From the NCBI GenBank assembly GCA_015068455.1, contig SVKO01000002.1, positions 62,001 to 126,000 of the forward strand: a stretch of 64,000 nt of DNA, read 5' to 3'. Below, in pieces: positions 50,386-59,777 of the stretch. Both the position numbers and the translations under genes were made by a program. Source of the DNA: Oscillospiraceae bacterium. Lineage in GTDB: Bacteria > Bacillota > Clostridia > Oscillospirales > Oscillospiraceae. Under the pieces are notes generated by a model that made no database searches, was not told the origin of the DNA, and saw only the letters and a program-made list of their open reading frames with translations. Position 1 is the first letter of the stretch. The number at the start of each line of letters is the position of its first letter.

Positions 50386-51449
50386 ATCAGCTTGCAAAGC
50401 TCCGCGCTCTGTTGAATGAGGAGCTGCCGGCGATTTTGCTCACCGGCGCGCCCAATCGGCAGTACGCCACGGATGCGCGCATCGACGAGGGCATGTGCCT
50501 GATCCTGCCGGATGCGTGCATCTTCCTGACCGACAGCCGCTACACCGAGGCGGCGGAGCGGGCCATGGCCGGCACGGGCAGGGTGGAGTGCGTCGACCGG
50601 GGGCACACCTATTCCCAGCGCATCAACGCTGCCCTGGAGGCCAGGGGCATCGACGCCGTCGGCGTGGAGGAGGAACAGCTCACCCACGGAGAATTCGACC
50701 GCCTGACTAAAAAACTGAATGCCCGCCTGATCCCCTGTCAGGCGCGGGCGGACGGCCTGCGGGCGGTCAAGGAGCCCTGGGAGCAGGCGCGCCTGCGCCG
50801 TGCCCAGGAGCGCACCGACGCCGTGTTTTCCGAAATGCTGGGCATCATCCGCCCGGGCATGACGGAGAAGGAACTGGAGGCGGAGCTCATCTACCGTCTG
50901 TACCGCGCCGGGGCGGAGGGCCTGAGCTTCCCGCCCATCGTGGTTTCCGGCCCCAACACCTCCATGCCCCACGGCGTGGCGGGGCAGCGGGTGCTGCAGG
51001 AGGGCGACTTCGTCACCATGGATTTCGGCCTGATCCTGGAGGGCTACTGCTCCGACATGACCCGCACCGTCGCCCTGGGCTATGCCACGGATCAGATGCG
51101 CCTGGTGTACGATACCGTCCTGCGGGCGCAGAAAGCGGGCATCGCCGCCACCCGCGCCGGGAAAACCGGCGCGCAGATCGACGCCGCGGCAAGGGACGTC
51201 ATTGACCGGGCGGGATTCGGAGCATACTTCGGCCATTCCTACGGCCACAGCCTCGGCATCGAGGTCCACGAGTCGCCCAACTGCGCGCCTTCGTGCGCGC
51301 AGCCCATCCCCGCAGGGGCTGTCTGCTCCGCCGAACCGGGGATCTATCTGCCCGGAAAATTCGGCGTGCGCATCGAGGATGTGGTCATTTTCCGGGATGA
51401 CGGCTGTGAAAACATCACTGGCAGTCCGAAAGAATTGTTAATTTTGTGA
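50382..51449 (+). CDS. M24B Xaa-Pro aminopeptidase
   Basis: 355 aa from the ATG at 50382 (GGAAGGGGA upstream; frame upstream lies in yqeG). N-terminal creatinase-like domain (1-125), then the pita-bread fold. Metal ligands: two Asp in TMDFGLILEGYCSDMTRTV, His in FGHSYGHSLGIEVHE, Glu in CSAEPGIYLP and Glu in GVRIEDVVIF. It removes N-terminal residues before proline in the cytoplasm. It lies just before efp, whose product helps ribosomes through proline stretches; this order is common in clostridia. Confidence 0.92.
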   Translation: MNQLAKLRALLNEELPAILLTGAPNRQYATDARIDEGMCLILPDACIFLTDSRYTEAAERAMAGTGRVECVDRGHTYSQRINAALEARGIDAVGVEEEQLTHGEFDRLTKKLNARLIPCQARADGLRAVKEPWEQARLRRAQERTDAVFSEMLGIIRPGMTEKELEAELIYRLYRAGAEGLSFPPIVVSGPNTSMPHGVAGQRVLQEGDFVTMDFGLILEGYCSDMTRTVALGYATDQMRLVYDTVLRAQKAGIAATRAGKTGAQIDAAARDVIDRAGFGAYFGHSYGHSLGIEVHESPNCAPSCAQPIPAGAVCSAEPGIYLPGKFGVRIEDVVIFRDDGCENITGSPKELLIL

Positions 51450-51455
51450 AAATAC

Positions 51456-51484
51456 TTGAAATATCGGCGTAAATGTAGTAAACT
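51456..51484 (+). promoter_or_regulatory. Promoter of efp
   Basis: TTGAAA and TAAACT, 17-bp spacer, 48 bp before the efp start. Confidence 0.7.
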
Positions 51485-51531
51485 ATCAGAAACTATAAAC
51501 GGATAGTAATTCTATTTTGGAGGCAATATAT

Positions 51532-52098
51532 ATGGCAACCATTACCGCAGGCGATTTCAGAAACGGCAAGACCTTTGAAATGGACGGCAAGATCTATCAG
51601 GTCGTCGAATTCCAGCACGTGAAGCCCGGCAAGGGCGCCGCATTTGTCCGCACCAAGATGAGAAACATCATCACCGGCGGCGTGACCGAGACCTCCTTCA
51701 ACCCCACCGCAAAGTTTGAAGAGGCCTTCATCGAGCGCAAAAAGATGGAGTACAGCTACAACGACGGCGATCTGTACTACTTCATGGATCAGGAGACCTA
51801 CGACATGATCCCCCTGAGCAAGGATCTTCTGCCCGAAGCCTTCCGCTTCATCAAGGAGAATGAGGTCTGCACCGTCCTGTCCCACAAGGGCAGCGTGTTC
51901 GGCCTGGAAGTTCCCAACTTTGTGGAGCTGGTCGTCACCAAGTCCGACCCCGCCGTCCCCGGCAACACCGCCACCAACACCCTCAAGCCCGCCACTCTGG
52001 AGACCGGCGCTGAGATCAAGATCCCTCTGTTTATCGACGAAGGAGAAAAGATCCAGGTCGATACCCGCACCGGCGAATACCTGGGTCGTGCAAAATAA
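51532..52098 (+). CDS. efp: Translation elongation factor P
   Basis: 188 aa from the ATG at 51532 with TTTTGGAGG upstream. KOW-like domain I begins [17 protein letters not shown]; the tip loop [14 protein letters not shown] carries Lys34, the usual modification site. OB domains II and III follow ([28 protein letters not shown], the C-terminal signature). It relieves stalling at polyproline. No epmA/epmB or ymfI is near, so the modification state is unknown. Confidence 0.97.
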   Translation: MATITAGDFRNGKTFEMDGKIYQVVEFQHVKPGKGAAFVRTKMRNIITGGVTETSFNPTAKFEEAFIERKKMEYSYNDGDLYYFMDQETYDMIPLSKDLLPEAFRFIKENEVCTVLSHKGSVFGLEVPNFVELVVTKSDPAVPGNTATNTLKPATLETGAEIKIPLFIDEGEKIQVDTRTGEYLGRAK

Positions 52099-52133
52099 TC
52101 TACCCGAATTTTTCTGCGAAGGAGGAGACTTTT

Positions 52134-52577
52134 ATGACACTTTCTGAGAAATCTGCCTATCTGAAGGGCCTGATGGAGGGCATGCAGCTGTCCACGGAAA
52201 CAGACGAGGGAAAGATGATCGCTGCTCTGGTCGATACCATCGGTCAGATCGCGTCTTCGATCTCGGATCTGGAGGAAAATGCGATCGCCGTCTCGGATGA
52301 GCTTGACGAAATCGAGGAGACTCTCGATGCCATGGAGGATTTCCTTCTGGATGAGTTCGACGAGGATGACGAAGACGACGAGGAAGAAGAGGACGAGGAG
52401 GACGACGACGAATTCGACTTCGACGACGACGAGGTCATCTATGAGGTCGAGTGCCCCGCCTGCGGCGAGATCATCAACATCGACGAGGATATGCTTGAGG
52501 AAGGCTCCATTGCCTGCCCGTCCTGCGGCGAAGAACTGGAATTTGATCTCGACGACGAGGAAGAAGAAAACGACTGA
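52134..52577 (+). CDS. CD1247-type acidic zinc-ribbon protein
   Basis: 147 aa. N-terminal helical domain MTLSEKSAYLKGLMEGMQLS (clostridial CD1247 N-terminal type), a coiled coil (about 45-75), a very acidic low-complexity run (about 75-105, nearly all Asp/Glu), then a zinc ribbon (ECPACGEIINI and IACPSCGEELEF) and an acidic tail. Function unknown. 35 nt after efp with its own GGAGGAG, ended by a terminator, so efp and this gene are likely one unit. Confidence 0.82.
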   Translation: MTLSEKSAYLKGLMEGMQLSTETDEGKMIAALVDTIGQIASSISDLEENAIAVSDELDEIEETLDAMEDFLLDEFDEDDEDDEEEEDEEDDDEFDFDDDEVIYEVECPACGEIINIDEDMLEEGSIACPSCGEELEFDLDDEEEEND

Positions 52578-52588
52578 TTCGTAATATG

Positions 52589-52624
52589 AAACTGCTGCAA
52601 GGCATGCCTTGCAGCAGTTTTTTT
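52589..52624 (+). terminator. Terminator after efp unit
   Basis: 14-bp perfect stem with a 4-nt loop and T tail. Confidence 0.93.
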
Positions 52625-52643
52625 GTTTTTTATGAAAAAGGTC

Positions 52644-52708
52644 TTGACAAACGGGGATACTGTGGTATTATATATGAAGAAATGCTCATATGAACAATTA
52701 AACATATG
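52644..52708 (+). promoter_or_regulatory. Promoter and candidate operator of the metal-efflux operon
   Basis: TTGACA (52644) and TATTAT (52666) with a 16-bp spacer. Downstream are two CATATG-centred sequences, TCATATGAAC (from 52686) and ACATATGAAA (from 52702), within the expected transcript start region. ArsR-family regulators often bind ATATGAAC-like palindromes, so autorepression is likely. Confidence 0.65.
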
Positions 52709-52720
52709 AAAGGAGCAACC

Positions 52721-53017
52721 ATGGATCATATCATGAATGAAGACGGCCTGTTTTCCATGGCGGAGCTGTTTCGGGTCTTCGGGGATTCCACCCGCATCAA
52801 GATCCTGTGCGCCCTGTTTGAGCAGGAACGCAATGTGACCGAGATCTGCGAGCTCGTGGGCATGAGCCAGTCGGCCATTTCCCATCAGCTGCGGCTTCTG
52901 AAGCAGGCGGATCTGGTCACCTCCCGCCGGGAGGGGAAGACCATGGTCTATTCCCTGGCGGACGACCATGTGAAAACGATCATTTATATGGCAAAGGAAC
53001 ATCTGGAGGAGGAATAA
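52721..53017 (+). CDS. ArsR/SmtB-family metal-responsive repressor
   Basis: 98 aa winged helix from the ATG at 52721 (AAAGGAGCAACC upstream). DNA-binding helices: RNVTEICELVGMSQSAISHQLRLLKQADLV. No N-terminal Cys-box, so not a CadC/ArsR thiolate sensor. The C-terminal helix shows Asp81-x-His83-x10-His94-x2-Glu97, the alpha-5 zinc/cobalt site spacing of CzrA/SmtB. It should release the operator on Zn or Co. First gene of an operon with an HMA protein and P-type ATPase. Confidence 0.9.
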   Translation: MDHIMNEDGLFSMAELFRVFGDSTRIKILCALFEQERNVTEICELVGMSQSAISHQLRLLKQADLVTSRREGKTMVYSLADDHVKTIIYMAKEHLEEE

Positions 53018-53021
53018 TATC

Positions 53022-53246
53022 ATGAAAAAGACATACAAGCTTGTGGATCTCGACTGCGCCAACTGCGCTGCAAAAATGGAGCGGGCCATCGCGGAGCTGC
53101 CCGAGGTCAAGGCGGTCAGCGTCAGCTTTCTCAAGCAGAAGATGAGCGTGGAGCTCGACGACGAGAGCATTCGTGACGAGGTCATGGACAAGATCGTAAA
53201 GCTGATCGCGAAGGTGGAGCCGGATTGTGAGCTGATCCTCAAATGA
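53022..53246 (+). CDS. Heavy-metal-associated (HMA) domain protein
   Basis: 74 aa, a single ferredoxin-like HMA domain. Metal motif DCANCAAKME (Cys12, Cys15), with Asp before the first Cys, typical of Zn/Cd rather than Cu (where MxCxxC is usual). It lies 4 nt after the ArsR gene and overlaps the ATPase start by 4 nt. It apparently replaces the N-terminal metal-binding domain that the ATPase lacks. Confidence 0.88.
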   Translation: MKKTYKLVDLDCANCAAKMERAIAELPEVKAVSVSFLKQKMSVELDDESIRDEVMDKIVKLIAKVEPDCELILK

Positions 53247-55060
53247 CGAAAAAACAGAAAAAAAGTCTCGTTTATATTCTCATCGGTCTGGCGTTGTTCC
53301 TGGCAGGCCTGTTCTGCAGGGGATATGTGCGCCTGGGCTTCATGCTGGCTGCCTGGGCCGTCACGGGCTGGACGGTGGTGCGCAAGGCCCTGCGCAATAT
53401 CGCCCGGGGCAGCGTATTCGACGAGCATTTTCTTATGACCGTGGCCACCGTGGGCGCCTTCGCTCTGGGGGAGTACCCCGAGGGCGCGGCGGTGATGATC
53501 TTCTTCCAGATCGGCGAGCTTTTCGAGAGCCTGGCTGTGGAGCGCTCCCGGCGGTCCATCTCCGCGCTCATGGATCTGCGCCCGGACAGCGCCTGGCTCT
53601 GGCGGGACGGAGAGGCCGAGGAAATCGACCCCGATGAGATCCGGCCCGGCGATATCCTGCTGGTCAAGCCCGGGCAGCGCATCCCCGTGGACGGGGTGAT
53701 CGTCGAAGGCGACGCCAGTCTGGATACGGCCCAGATCACCGGCGAAAGTCTGCCGGTGCAGGTGGGGCAGGGGCAGCAGGTGCTCTCCGGCTGCATCGAC
53801 CTGTCCGGCGTTTTGAAGATCCGCGCCGAGAGCGCCTATGAGCACTCCACCGTGGCCCGGATCCTGGAGCTGGTGGAGAACGCCAGCGAAACAAAAGCGC
53901 CCACAGAGCGGCTGATCACCCGATTTGCCCGGATCTATACCCCGGCGGTGGTGCTGTGCGCCCTGGCGCTGGCGGTGGTTCCGCCGCTGTTCGACGGGGC
54001 CTGGAGCCAGTGGATCAAGCGGGCGCTGTCATTCCTTGTCATCTCCTGCCCCTGCGCGCTGGTGATCTCCGTGCCTCTGAGCTTTTTCGGCGGCATGGGC
54101 GCGGCCTCCAGGCAGGGCGTCATCATCAAGGGCGGCGCCATCATGGAGGACCTAGCCCGCATCCGCACCGCGGCCTTTGACAAGACCGGGACCCTCACCA
54201 TGGGCGTGTTCCGTGTGGAGCAGGTGGACGAGGCCGCCATGGATCGGGAGCAGATCCTTTCCTATGCCGCCGGCGCGGAGTCCATGTCCTCCCATCCCAT
54301 CGGCAGGGCCATCTGCGCTGCGGTTTCCGATCCGCCGACGGACGTGCGCGTCCTGCGCGAGGAGCCCGGCCGGGGCGTGGCAGCCGAAGTGGACGGCCGC
54401 CGGGTGCTGGCGGGCAGCGCTGCCCTGCTGGCCGGGGAGGGCGTGGCTGTGCCCGACGTCCATGCCGACGGCACCTGCGTGCTGGTGGCGGTGGACGGGG
54501 CCTATGCAGGCATGATCCGCCTGGCCGATACGGTCAAATCCAACGCCTCCGGCGCGCTTTCCCAGCTCAGGGATCTGGGGGTTCGAAAGACGGTGCTGCT
54601 CACCGGCGACAATGCGGCCGCCGCGGAACGCATCGGCGGGAAGCTGGGCTTTGACGAGATCCGCGCCAAACTCCTGCCCCAGGACAAGGTGGCGGTTATG
54701 GAAGAACTGCTGAAAGAGGACCGGGTCATGTTTACCGGCGACGGCGTCAACGACGCGCCGGTGCTGGTGGCCGCCAATGTGGGCGTCGCCATGGGCGGCG
54801 TGGGCGCGGACGCGGCCGTGGAGGCGGCGGACGTGGTGATCCTCAACGATGATCTGGAGAAGCTGGCCTCCGCCCTGCGCATCTCCCAGAAGACCGTGCG
54901 CAACGCCCGGCAGAATATCATCTTCGCCCTGGGCGTCAAGCTGGCGATCCTGGTGCTGGCTGCCTTCGGCATCGCGTCCATGTGGCTGGCTGTGTTCGCC
55001 GACGTGGGCGTGGCGGTGCTGGCCATCTGCAACGCCATGCGGATGCTGCGGGCAAAATAG
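53243..55060 (+). CDS. Heavy-metal P1B-type ATPase (Zn/Cd/Co efflux)
   Basis: 605 aa. N-terminal helices start at residue 8 with no HMA domain. Actuator: TGESLPVQVG. The transmembrane metal site CPC is at Cys269-Pro-Cys271 (ISCPCALVIS). Phosphorylated Asp313 in FDKTGTLTMG; the nucleotide-binding HP motif in SSHPIGRAI; hinge GDGVNDAPVL. This is the ZntA/CadA branch as supported by the partner HMA protein and the alpha-5 type regulator. Its ATG overlaps the HMA gene stop. Confidence 0.93.
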   Translation: MTKKQKKSLVYILIGLALFLAGLFCRGYVRLGFMLAAWAVTGWTVVRKALRNIARGSVFDEHFLMTVATVGAFALGEYPEGAAVMIFFQIGELFESLAVERSRRSISALMDLRPDSAWLWRDGEAEEIDPDEIRPGDILLVKPGQRIPVDGVIVEGDASLDTAQITGESLPVQVGQGQQVLSGCIDLSGVLKIRAESAYEHSTVARILELVENASETKAPTERLITRFARIYTPAVVLCALALAVVPPLFDGAWSQWIKRALSFLVISCPCALVISVPLSFFGGMGAASRQGVIIKGGAIMEDLARIRTAAFDKTGTLTMGVFRVEQVDEAAMDREQILSYAAGAESMSSHPIGRAICAAVSDPPTDVRVLREEPGRGVAAEVDGRRVLAGSAALLAGEGVAVPDVHADGTCVLVAVDGAYAGMIRLADTVKSNASGALSQLRDLGVRKTVLLTGDNAAAAERIGGKLGFDEIRAKLLPQDKVAVMEELLKEDRVMFTGDGVNDAPVLVAANVGVAMGGVGADAAVEAADVVILNDDLEKLASALRISQKTVRNARQNIIFALGVKLAILVLAAFGIASMWLAVFADVGVAVLAICNAMRMLRAK

Positions 55061-55113
55061 CTTGCCTTCGTCCCTTTTTTGCGCTATGATGAAAGAAAAA
55101 GGGAGGGCGCGCC

Positions 55114-55878
55114 ATGCAGCAGCTTGAAAAACAGTTCCATATCCATTGTGTCCCCGGGGACGTGGGGAAATATGTGATCCTGCCCGGCGATCCTGGCCGG
55201 TGCGAAGCCATCGCTGCCCTGTTCGACGATGCGAAGCACGTTGCCCAAAACCGGGAATTCAATATCTATACCGGCACCCTGATGGGGGAGAAGGTCAGCG
55301 TCTGCTCCACGGGCATCGGCGGCCCGTCTGCCTCCATCGCCATGGAGGAGCTGCACAACGTGGGTGCGGATACCTTCCTCCGGGTGGGCACCTGCGGCGG
55401 CATCCGGCTGGACGTGCAGTCCGGCGACGTCGTGATTGCCACCGGTGCGGTCCGCTACGAGCACACCTCCGTGGAGTACGCCCCCATCGAATACCCTGCG
55501 GTCCCGGATTTCGGCCTGACGCTGGCCCTGCGGGACGCGGCCCTGGCCATGGGCTGCCGGACGCACCTGGGCGTGGTGCAGTGCAAGGACAGCTTCTACG
55601 GCCAGCACAGTCCGCAGAAGTCGCCTGTCTCCTATGAGCTTTTGCAGAAATGGGAGAGCTGGAAACGGCTGGGGGTCCTGGCCTCGGAGATGGAATCGGC
55701 CGCCCTGTTCGTGGCGGCCGCCGCCCTGGGCTGCCGCTGTGCCAGCTGCTTCCATGTGATCTGGAACCAGGAGCGCGAGAAGGCCGGTCTGGACCAGAAC
55801 ATGAGCGAGGATACCTCCCGGGCCGTGCGCGTCGGCGTCGAGGCGCTGAAGCGTGTCATCGCCGCCGACAGGAAATAA
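55114..55878 (+). CDS. Nucleoside phosphorylase, uridine phosphorylase-like
   Basis: 254 aa, NP-I family. Phosphate loop [37 protein letters not shown] (GTCGG for the ribose/phosphate site); the base-recognition segment [17 protein letters not shown] with the Glu-Met-Glu of the family; catalytic context [14 protein letters not shown]. It splits uridine or a related nucleoside by phosphate. Starts at the ATG with GGGAGGGCGCGCC before it. Probably monocistronic, 53 nt after the ATPase. Confidence 0.88.
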   Translation: MQQLEKQFHIHCVPGDVGKYVILPGDPGRCEAIAALFDDAKHVAQNREFNIYTGTLMGEKVSVCSTGIGGPSASIAMEELHNVGADTFLRVGTCGGIRLDVQSGDVVIATGAVRYEHTSVEYAPIEYPAVPDFGLTLALRDAALAMGCRTHLGVVQCKDSFYGQHSPQKSPVSYELLQKWESWKRLGVLASEMESAALFVAAAALGCRCASCFHVIWNQEREKAGLDQNMSEDTSRAVRVGVEALKRVIAADRK

Positions 55879-55886
55879 ACAAATAT

Positions 55887-55925
55887 AAAAACAGCGCCTT
55901 TTCTTCGGAAAAGGCGCTGTTTTTT
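55887..55925. terminator. Bidirectional terminator between phosphorylase and trkH
   Basis: Long perfect stem of 17 bp with a TTCG loop and T-runs on both sides. Confidence 0.93.
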
Positions 55926-55930
55926 GATAA

Positions 55931-57403
55931 TCACAGATGTTTTTTGGAGAAACCCTTCTCCCACCAGAGGGCGGGATAGAACAGCAGGAGCATCGGATAA
56001 AGCTCCAGGCGGCCGGCCAGCATGTCGAACATCATGGTGTACTTTGCCAGGGCGCTGTAGGAGTAGTAATTCATCGTCGGACCCACCAGGGACAGGCCGG
56101 GGCCGATGTTGTTGAAGGTCGCGGCCACCGCCGTGAAGTTGGTGGAAAAGTTCATTCCGTCGCGGCAGAGGATGAGCAGCGAGACGGTGAAGATCAGCAT
56201 ATAGGTGAAAAAATACACGCCCACGCTGCGGCTGACGCCGTCGTCCAAGGTCTTTCCGTCCATCTTGAGCTTGCGCACGGAGCGCGGATGCACATAGGAG
56301 CGCAGTTCATTGAGGCCGTTTTTGCACAGGATCACGATGCGCGAAACCTTCAATCCGCCGCCGGTGGAGCCGGCGCAGGCGCCGATGAACATCAACAGCA
56401 CCAGGATCGTCTTGCTCAGCTCCGGCCATAGGTCGAAGTCTATGGTGGAGAAGCCTGTGGTGGTCATGATCGAGGCCACCTGGAAGGCGCTGTGGCGCAG
56501 AGTATCGCCGAAGGCCATGCCGATGGCCGTACCGGAGCGGATCAGATTCCAGACGATCAGCGCCACGGAGGTGAGAATGATGAGCAGATAGCTGCGGAAT
56601 TCGTCATTCTTCGCGACGTCGCGGAACCGGCGCATCAGCAGCAGGAAGTAGATGTTGAAATTGACGCCGAACATGATCATGAAGATGGTGATGACCCATT
56701 GCAGATAGGGGGAGTAGCCGGCGACGGAGGTGTTTTTCGGGGCAAAGCCGCCGGTACCGGCGGTGCCGAAGGATAGGGTCAGCGAATCAAACAGCGGCAT
56801 TCCGCCGCACAGCAGCAAAATAACTTCCGTGGCGGTCAGCCCCAGGTAGATGAGGTAGAGAATTTTCGCTGTGGAGCGAACCCTGGGCACCAGCTTGCCC
56901 ACAGAGGGGCCGGGGCTTTCGGCCCGCATGAGCTGCATGTGGGTGCCGCCGTGCATGGGCACGATGGCCAGCAGGAACACCAGAACGCCCATACCGCCGA
57001 TCCAGTGGGTCAGACTGCGCCAGAACAGGCTGGAATAGCTCAGCGCCTCCACGTCGGTCAGGATGCTGGCGCCGGTGGTGGTGAAGCCGGAGATGGTCTC
57101 GAACAGGGCGTCGGTATAGCTGCGGATGTCGCCGCACAGGCGCAGGGGCAATGCGCCCACCGCACTGAGCACCAGCCAGGACAGGGACACCGCCGCAAAG
57201 CCGTCGCGGGTCAGAAAGGTCATATTCTTCGGCTTGCGCATGCAGATCAGCTGTCCGGCAAGGGCTGCCGCCGCGGCGACGCCCAGATAGACCCAGCCCT
57301 GCCATTCGCCGTAGCTCAGGGCGACGGCGCAGGAGGGGAGCAGGAAGACTGCTTCGATCTGCAGGACGCGGCCGATGATATAAAAAATCAGCGCAATGTT
57401 CAT
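55931..57403 (-). CDS. trkH: Trk/Ktr potassium transporter membrane subunit
   Basis: 490 aa with about ten helices in four M-P-M units. Selectivity-filter loops include FETISGFTTTGASIL (first, Gly in TTGAS), FGTAGTGGFAPKN, SIMTTTGFSTIDFD and CAGSTGGGLKVSR. It moves K+ with its cytoplasmic NAD(H)-binding partner TrkA, encoded 9 nt upstream on the same strand, so trkA-trkH form an operon. Confidence 0.94.
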   Translation of the reverse strand: MNIALIFYIIGRVLQIEAVFLLPSCAVALSYGEWQGWVYLGVAAAAALAGQLICMRKPKNMTFLTRDGFAAVSLSWLVLSAVGALPLRLCGDIRSYTDALFETISGFTTTGASILTDVEALSYSSLFWRSLTHWIGGMGVLVFLLAIVPMHGGTHMQLMRAESPGPSVGKLVPRVRSTAKILYLIYLGLTATEVILLLCGGMPLFDSLTLSFGTAGTGGFAPKNTSVAGYSPYLQWVITIFMIMFGVNFNIYFLLLMRRFRDVAKNDEFRSYLLIILTSVALIVWNLIRSGTAIGMAFGDTLRHSAFQVASIMTTTGFSTIDFDLWPELSKTILVLLMFIGACAGSTGGGLKVSRIVILCKNGLNELRSYVHPRSVRKLKMDGKTLDDGVSRSVGVYFFTYMLIFTVSLLILCRDGMNFSTNFTAVAATFNNIGPGLSLVGPTMNYYSYSALAKYTMMFDMLAGRLELYPMLLLFYPALWWEKGFSKKHL

Positions 57404-57412
57404 GTCGGCCCC

Positions 57413-58801
57413 CTATTTGAGAATGTCCCGAATATCGTGGAAGCCGGTGTGGGTGGTGACGACGATGACGGTATCCTCCGCCTGGATGCAGTCGCTGCCG
57501 CCGGGGATGAGGATTTTGCCGCCCCGATTGATGCATGCGATCAGCAGATTGTCCTTCAAAGGCAGCTCCGACAGGGGAATGCCGTTGACCGGCGCGCCGG
57601 GGCCCACAAAGAATTCCGCCGCCTCGACCCGGTCGTCGAACAGCTTGTAGAGGGTTTCAATGTTGGAGCCGATGGAGTTCTGCAGGGCGCGGACGTAGGC
57701 AACGATGGTTTCCGCCGTGATGAAGCGGGGGTAGATGACGCTGCCCAGATCCAGCTGCGCGATGACGTCGCGGAAGGAGCTGCGGTTGAGCTTGGTGATG
57801 ACCTTGCCCTGGGAGACGCGCCGGGCATAGAGGGTCATGAGAATGTTTTCTTCGTCAATGCCTGTGAGGGGCACGAAGGAGTCGGTGCGGGTGATGCCCT
57901 CCTCCTGCAGGAGCTGCTCATCGGTGCCGTCGCCGTTCAGAATGGTGGCCTTCGGAAGCAGTTCGCTGAGTTCGGCGCTGCGCTTGGCGCTCTTTTCGAT
58001 GATTTTGACGTTGATGCCCATCTCCAGAAGCTGACGGGCCAGGTAATAGGAGGATCTGCCGCCGCCGACGATCATCGTACTGCCGACCTGATGGGTGGGC
58101 ACGCCGATGCTGCGGAAGAAGCTGCGCGAATCCTTGGCCGAAACCAGCACCGATACCTGATCGCCCTCGCGCAGCACGGAGCTGCCGCTGGGGATGCTGA
58201 GGTCATGGCCGCGCTCCAAAGCGCAGAACAGCGCGCCGCACTGCAGATTCTGGGCGGCTTCCGCCACGGTCTTTTCGTGCAGGCGGTTTCCCTTGGGAAT
58301 GCGGAATTTGATCAGCTCCGCCGCGCCCTTGGCAAAGGAGTTGATATCCAGGGCCGTGGGCAGACGCAGAAGACGCGCGATCTCTGTGGCGGCTTCCAGA
58401 TCGGGATTGACGATCATGCTCAGACCCAATTGCTGGCGCAGGAAGCGGCGCTCCACGGTGTAGTCCGGGTTGCGGATGCTGGCGATGGTGGCGCAGTTGC
58501 CGGCTTTTTTGGCCAGGGTGCAGCACAGCAGGTTCAACTCATCCGAGCCGGTGACCGCGATCATCAGATCCGCGCTCTCCACGCCGGCCTCCTTCTGCAG
58601 GCTGTAACTGGCGCCGTTGCCCGTTAAGCCCAGCACGTCATAGGTGGTGGAGAGGTTTTCAACAATGGCGGCAGATTCGTCTATGATGGTCAGGTCGTGT
58701 CCTTCGCGGCTGAGCTGCTCCACCAGGGTGGAGCCGACCTTGCCGCAGCCCACGACGATGATCTTCAATCCGTCCGGCTTCTTTTTTTGCAGTTTCAGCA
58801 T
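57413..58801 (-). CDS. trkA: Trk potassium system NAD-binding subunit
   Basis: 462 aa from the ATG at 58801; GGAGG lies 7 nt before it, whereas the ATG at 58807 is too close. Two RCK_N/RCK_C tandem sets: KIIVVGCGKVGSTLVEQL (about 15-32) with TGNGASYSLQKEAGVESADL, and a second Rossmann SVLVSAKDSRS.../TMIVGGGRSSYYLARQLLE (about 225-260) with LNGDGTDEQLLQEEGI. The duplicated layout is that of TrkA rather than single KtrA. Confidence 0.94.
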   Translation of the reverse strand: MLKLQKKKPDGLKIIVVGCGKVGSTLVEQLSREGHDLTIIDESAAIVENLSTTYDVLGLTGNGASYSLQKEAGVESADLMIAVTGSDELNLLCCTLAKKAGNCATIASIRNPDYTVERRFLRQQLGLSMIVNPDLEAATEIARLLRLPTALDINSFAKGAAELIKFRIPKGNRLHEKTVAEAAQNLQCGALFCALERGHDLSIPSGSSVLREGDQVSVLVSAKDSRSFFRSIGVPTHQVGSTMIVGGGRSSYYLARQLLEMGINVKIIEKSAKRSAELSELLPKATILNGDGTDEQLLQEEGITRTDSFVPLTGIDEENILMTLYARRVSQGKVITKLNRSSFRDVIAQLDLGSVIYPRFITAETIVAYVRALQNSIGSNIETLYKLFDDRVEAAEFFVGPGAPVNGIPLSELPLKDNLLIACINRGGKILIPGGSDCIQAEDTVIVVTTHTGFHDIRDILK

Positions 58802-58846
58802 GGACATGCCTCCAAATGACTAAAATCGAATGCCAGGAATTTGCTG

Positions 58847-59623
58847 TCAGTAATCGTAGTCCAGCAGTCTCGCGCTGAGATCCAGGATCTCCGCGGTGCC
58901 CAAAGAGTTTTCCAGAGTGACGCTGAGTTCGCCCTCGCTCCGCAGCGCGCCCCGCTCGGAGAGCAGACGCCGGGTCTGCGCGCTGGTACCCTCGCTTCCG
59001 TCGAAGAAGCGGACCTCCGGACCGACGATGCGCCGGAGCACCGGCTTGAGGAAGGGGAAATGGGTGCAGCCCAGCACGATGGCGCCGACGTCGGCCCGCA
59101 GCGCGGGCGCGAGGATGGTTCGCAGGTGGTCCTCCAATTCCGGACCGTCGAGAAGCCCCTTCTCCACGAACCGGACAAGCTCCGGGCAGGGAAGGGGAAG
59201 AATATCGCGGCTGGCGCCGTACTGGGACATCAGATGGGCAAACTTTTTCTCCCGCAGCGTGACCTCCGTGGCCATGACGATGATCCGGCCGCCGGAGCAG
59301 CGCTCCGCTGCCAGCTTCAGAGCGGGTTCGATGCCGACGATGACGATATCGGGATACTGAAGGCGCAGCTCATCGATGGCTGCGCTGGTGGCGGTGTTGC
59401 AGGCGACCACCACGGCCTTGAGGCCGCGGGGCATCAGCTCGCCGATGCGCGCCATAGTCAGGGCGCGCACCTCGGCGGTGGGACGGCTGCCATAGGGAGC
59501 GTTTGCCGAATCGCCGAAATAGAGAAACTGCTCGCAGGGCATCTGGCGAATCAGCTCGCGAAGGACGCTGATTCCGCCCAAACCGGAGTCAAACACCGCG
59601 ATCAGCCGATCCGGACGCGCCAT
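58847..59623 (-). CDS. murI: Glutamate racemase
   Basis: 258 aa. It makes D-glutamate for peptidoglycan, the substrate of MurD at the left end of this window. N-terminal IAVFDSGLGGISVLREL; catalytic Cys in VVACNTATSAA and in IVLGCTHFPFLKP; DSANAPYGSRP between. Start ATG preceded by GAAGGTGGGGATATG. Upstream of trkA on the same strand with a 45-nt gap, perhaps one transcript. Confidence 0.95.
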   Translation of the reverse strand: MARPDRLIAVFDSGLGGISVLRELIRQMPCEQFLYFGDSANAPYGSRPTAEVRALTMARIGELMPRGLKAVVVACNTATSAAIDELRLQYPDIVIVGIEPALKLAAERCSGGRIIVMATEVTLREKKFAHLMSQYGASRDILPLPCPELVRFVEKGLLDGPELEDHLRTILAPALRADVGAIVLGCTHFPFLKPVLRRIVGPEVRFFDGSEGTSAQTRRLLSERGALRSEGELSVTLENSLGTAEILDLSARLLDYDY

Positions 59624-59709
59624 ATCCCCACCTTCTTTCCGATTTTTTCATACTATACCACGTTTCCGGACAAATTGCAATTCCATTGCGATCCATGCAC
59701 GGATTTCAT

Positions 59710-59738
59710 TTGACCTTTTTCCCGGAATCTGCTATGAT
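59710..59738 (+). promoter_or_regulatory. Promoter of the DUF1846 gene
   Basis: TTGACC and TATGAT with a 17-bp spacer, 39 bp before the start codon; divergent from murI. Confidence 0.7.
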
Positions 59739-59777
59739 TACTAAGGATTTTTTTAACGCGCGTTCCGGAGGTTCCAA

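Noticed and set aside
52373-52432. Asp/Glu-coding GAC/GAG/GAA run as a tandem DNA repeat or possible CRISPR-like array
   Set aside because: It is an acidic low-complexity linker within an intact reading frame; units are irregular trinucleotides without spacers.
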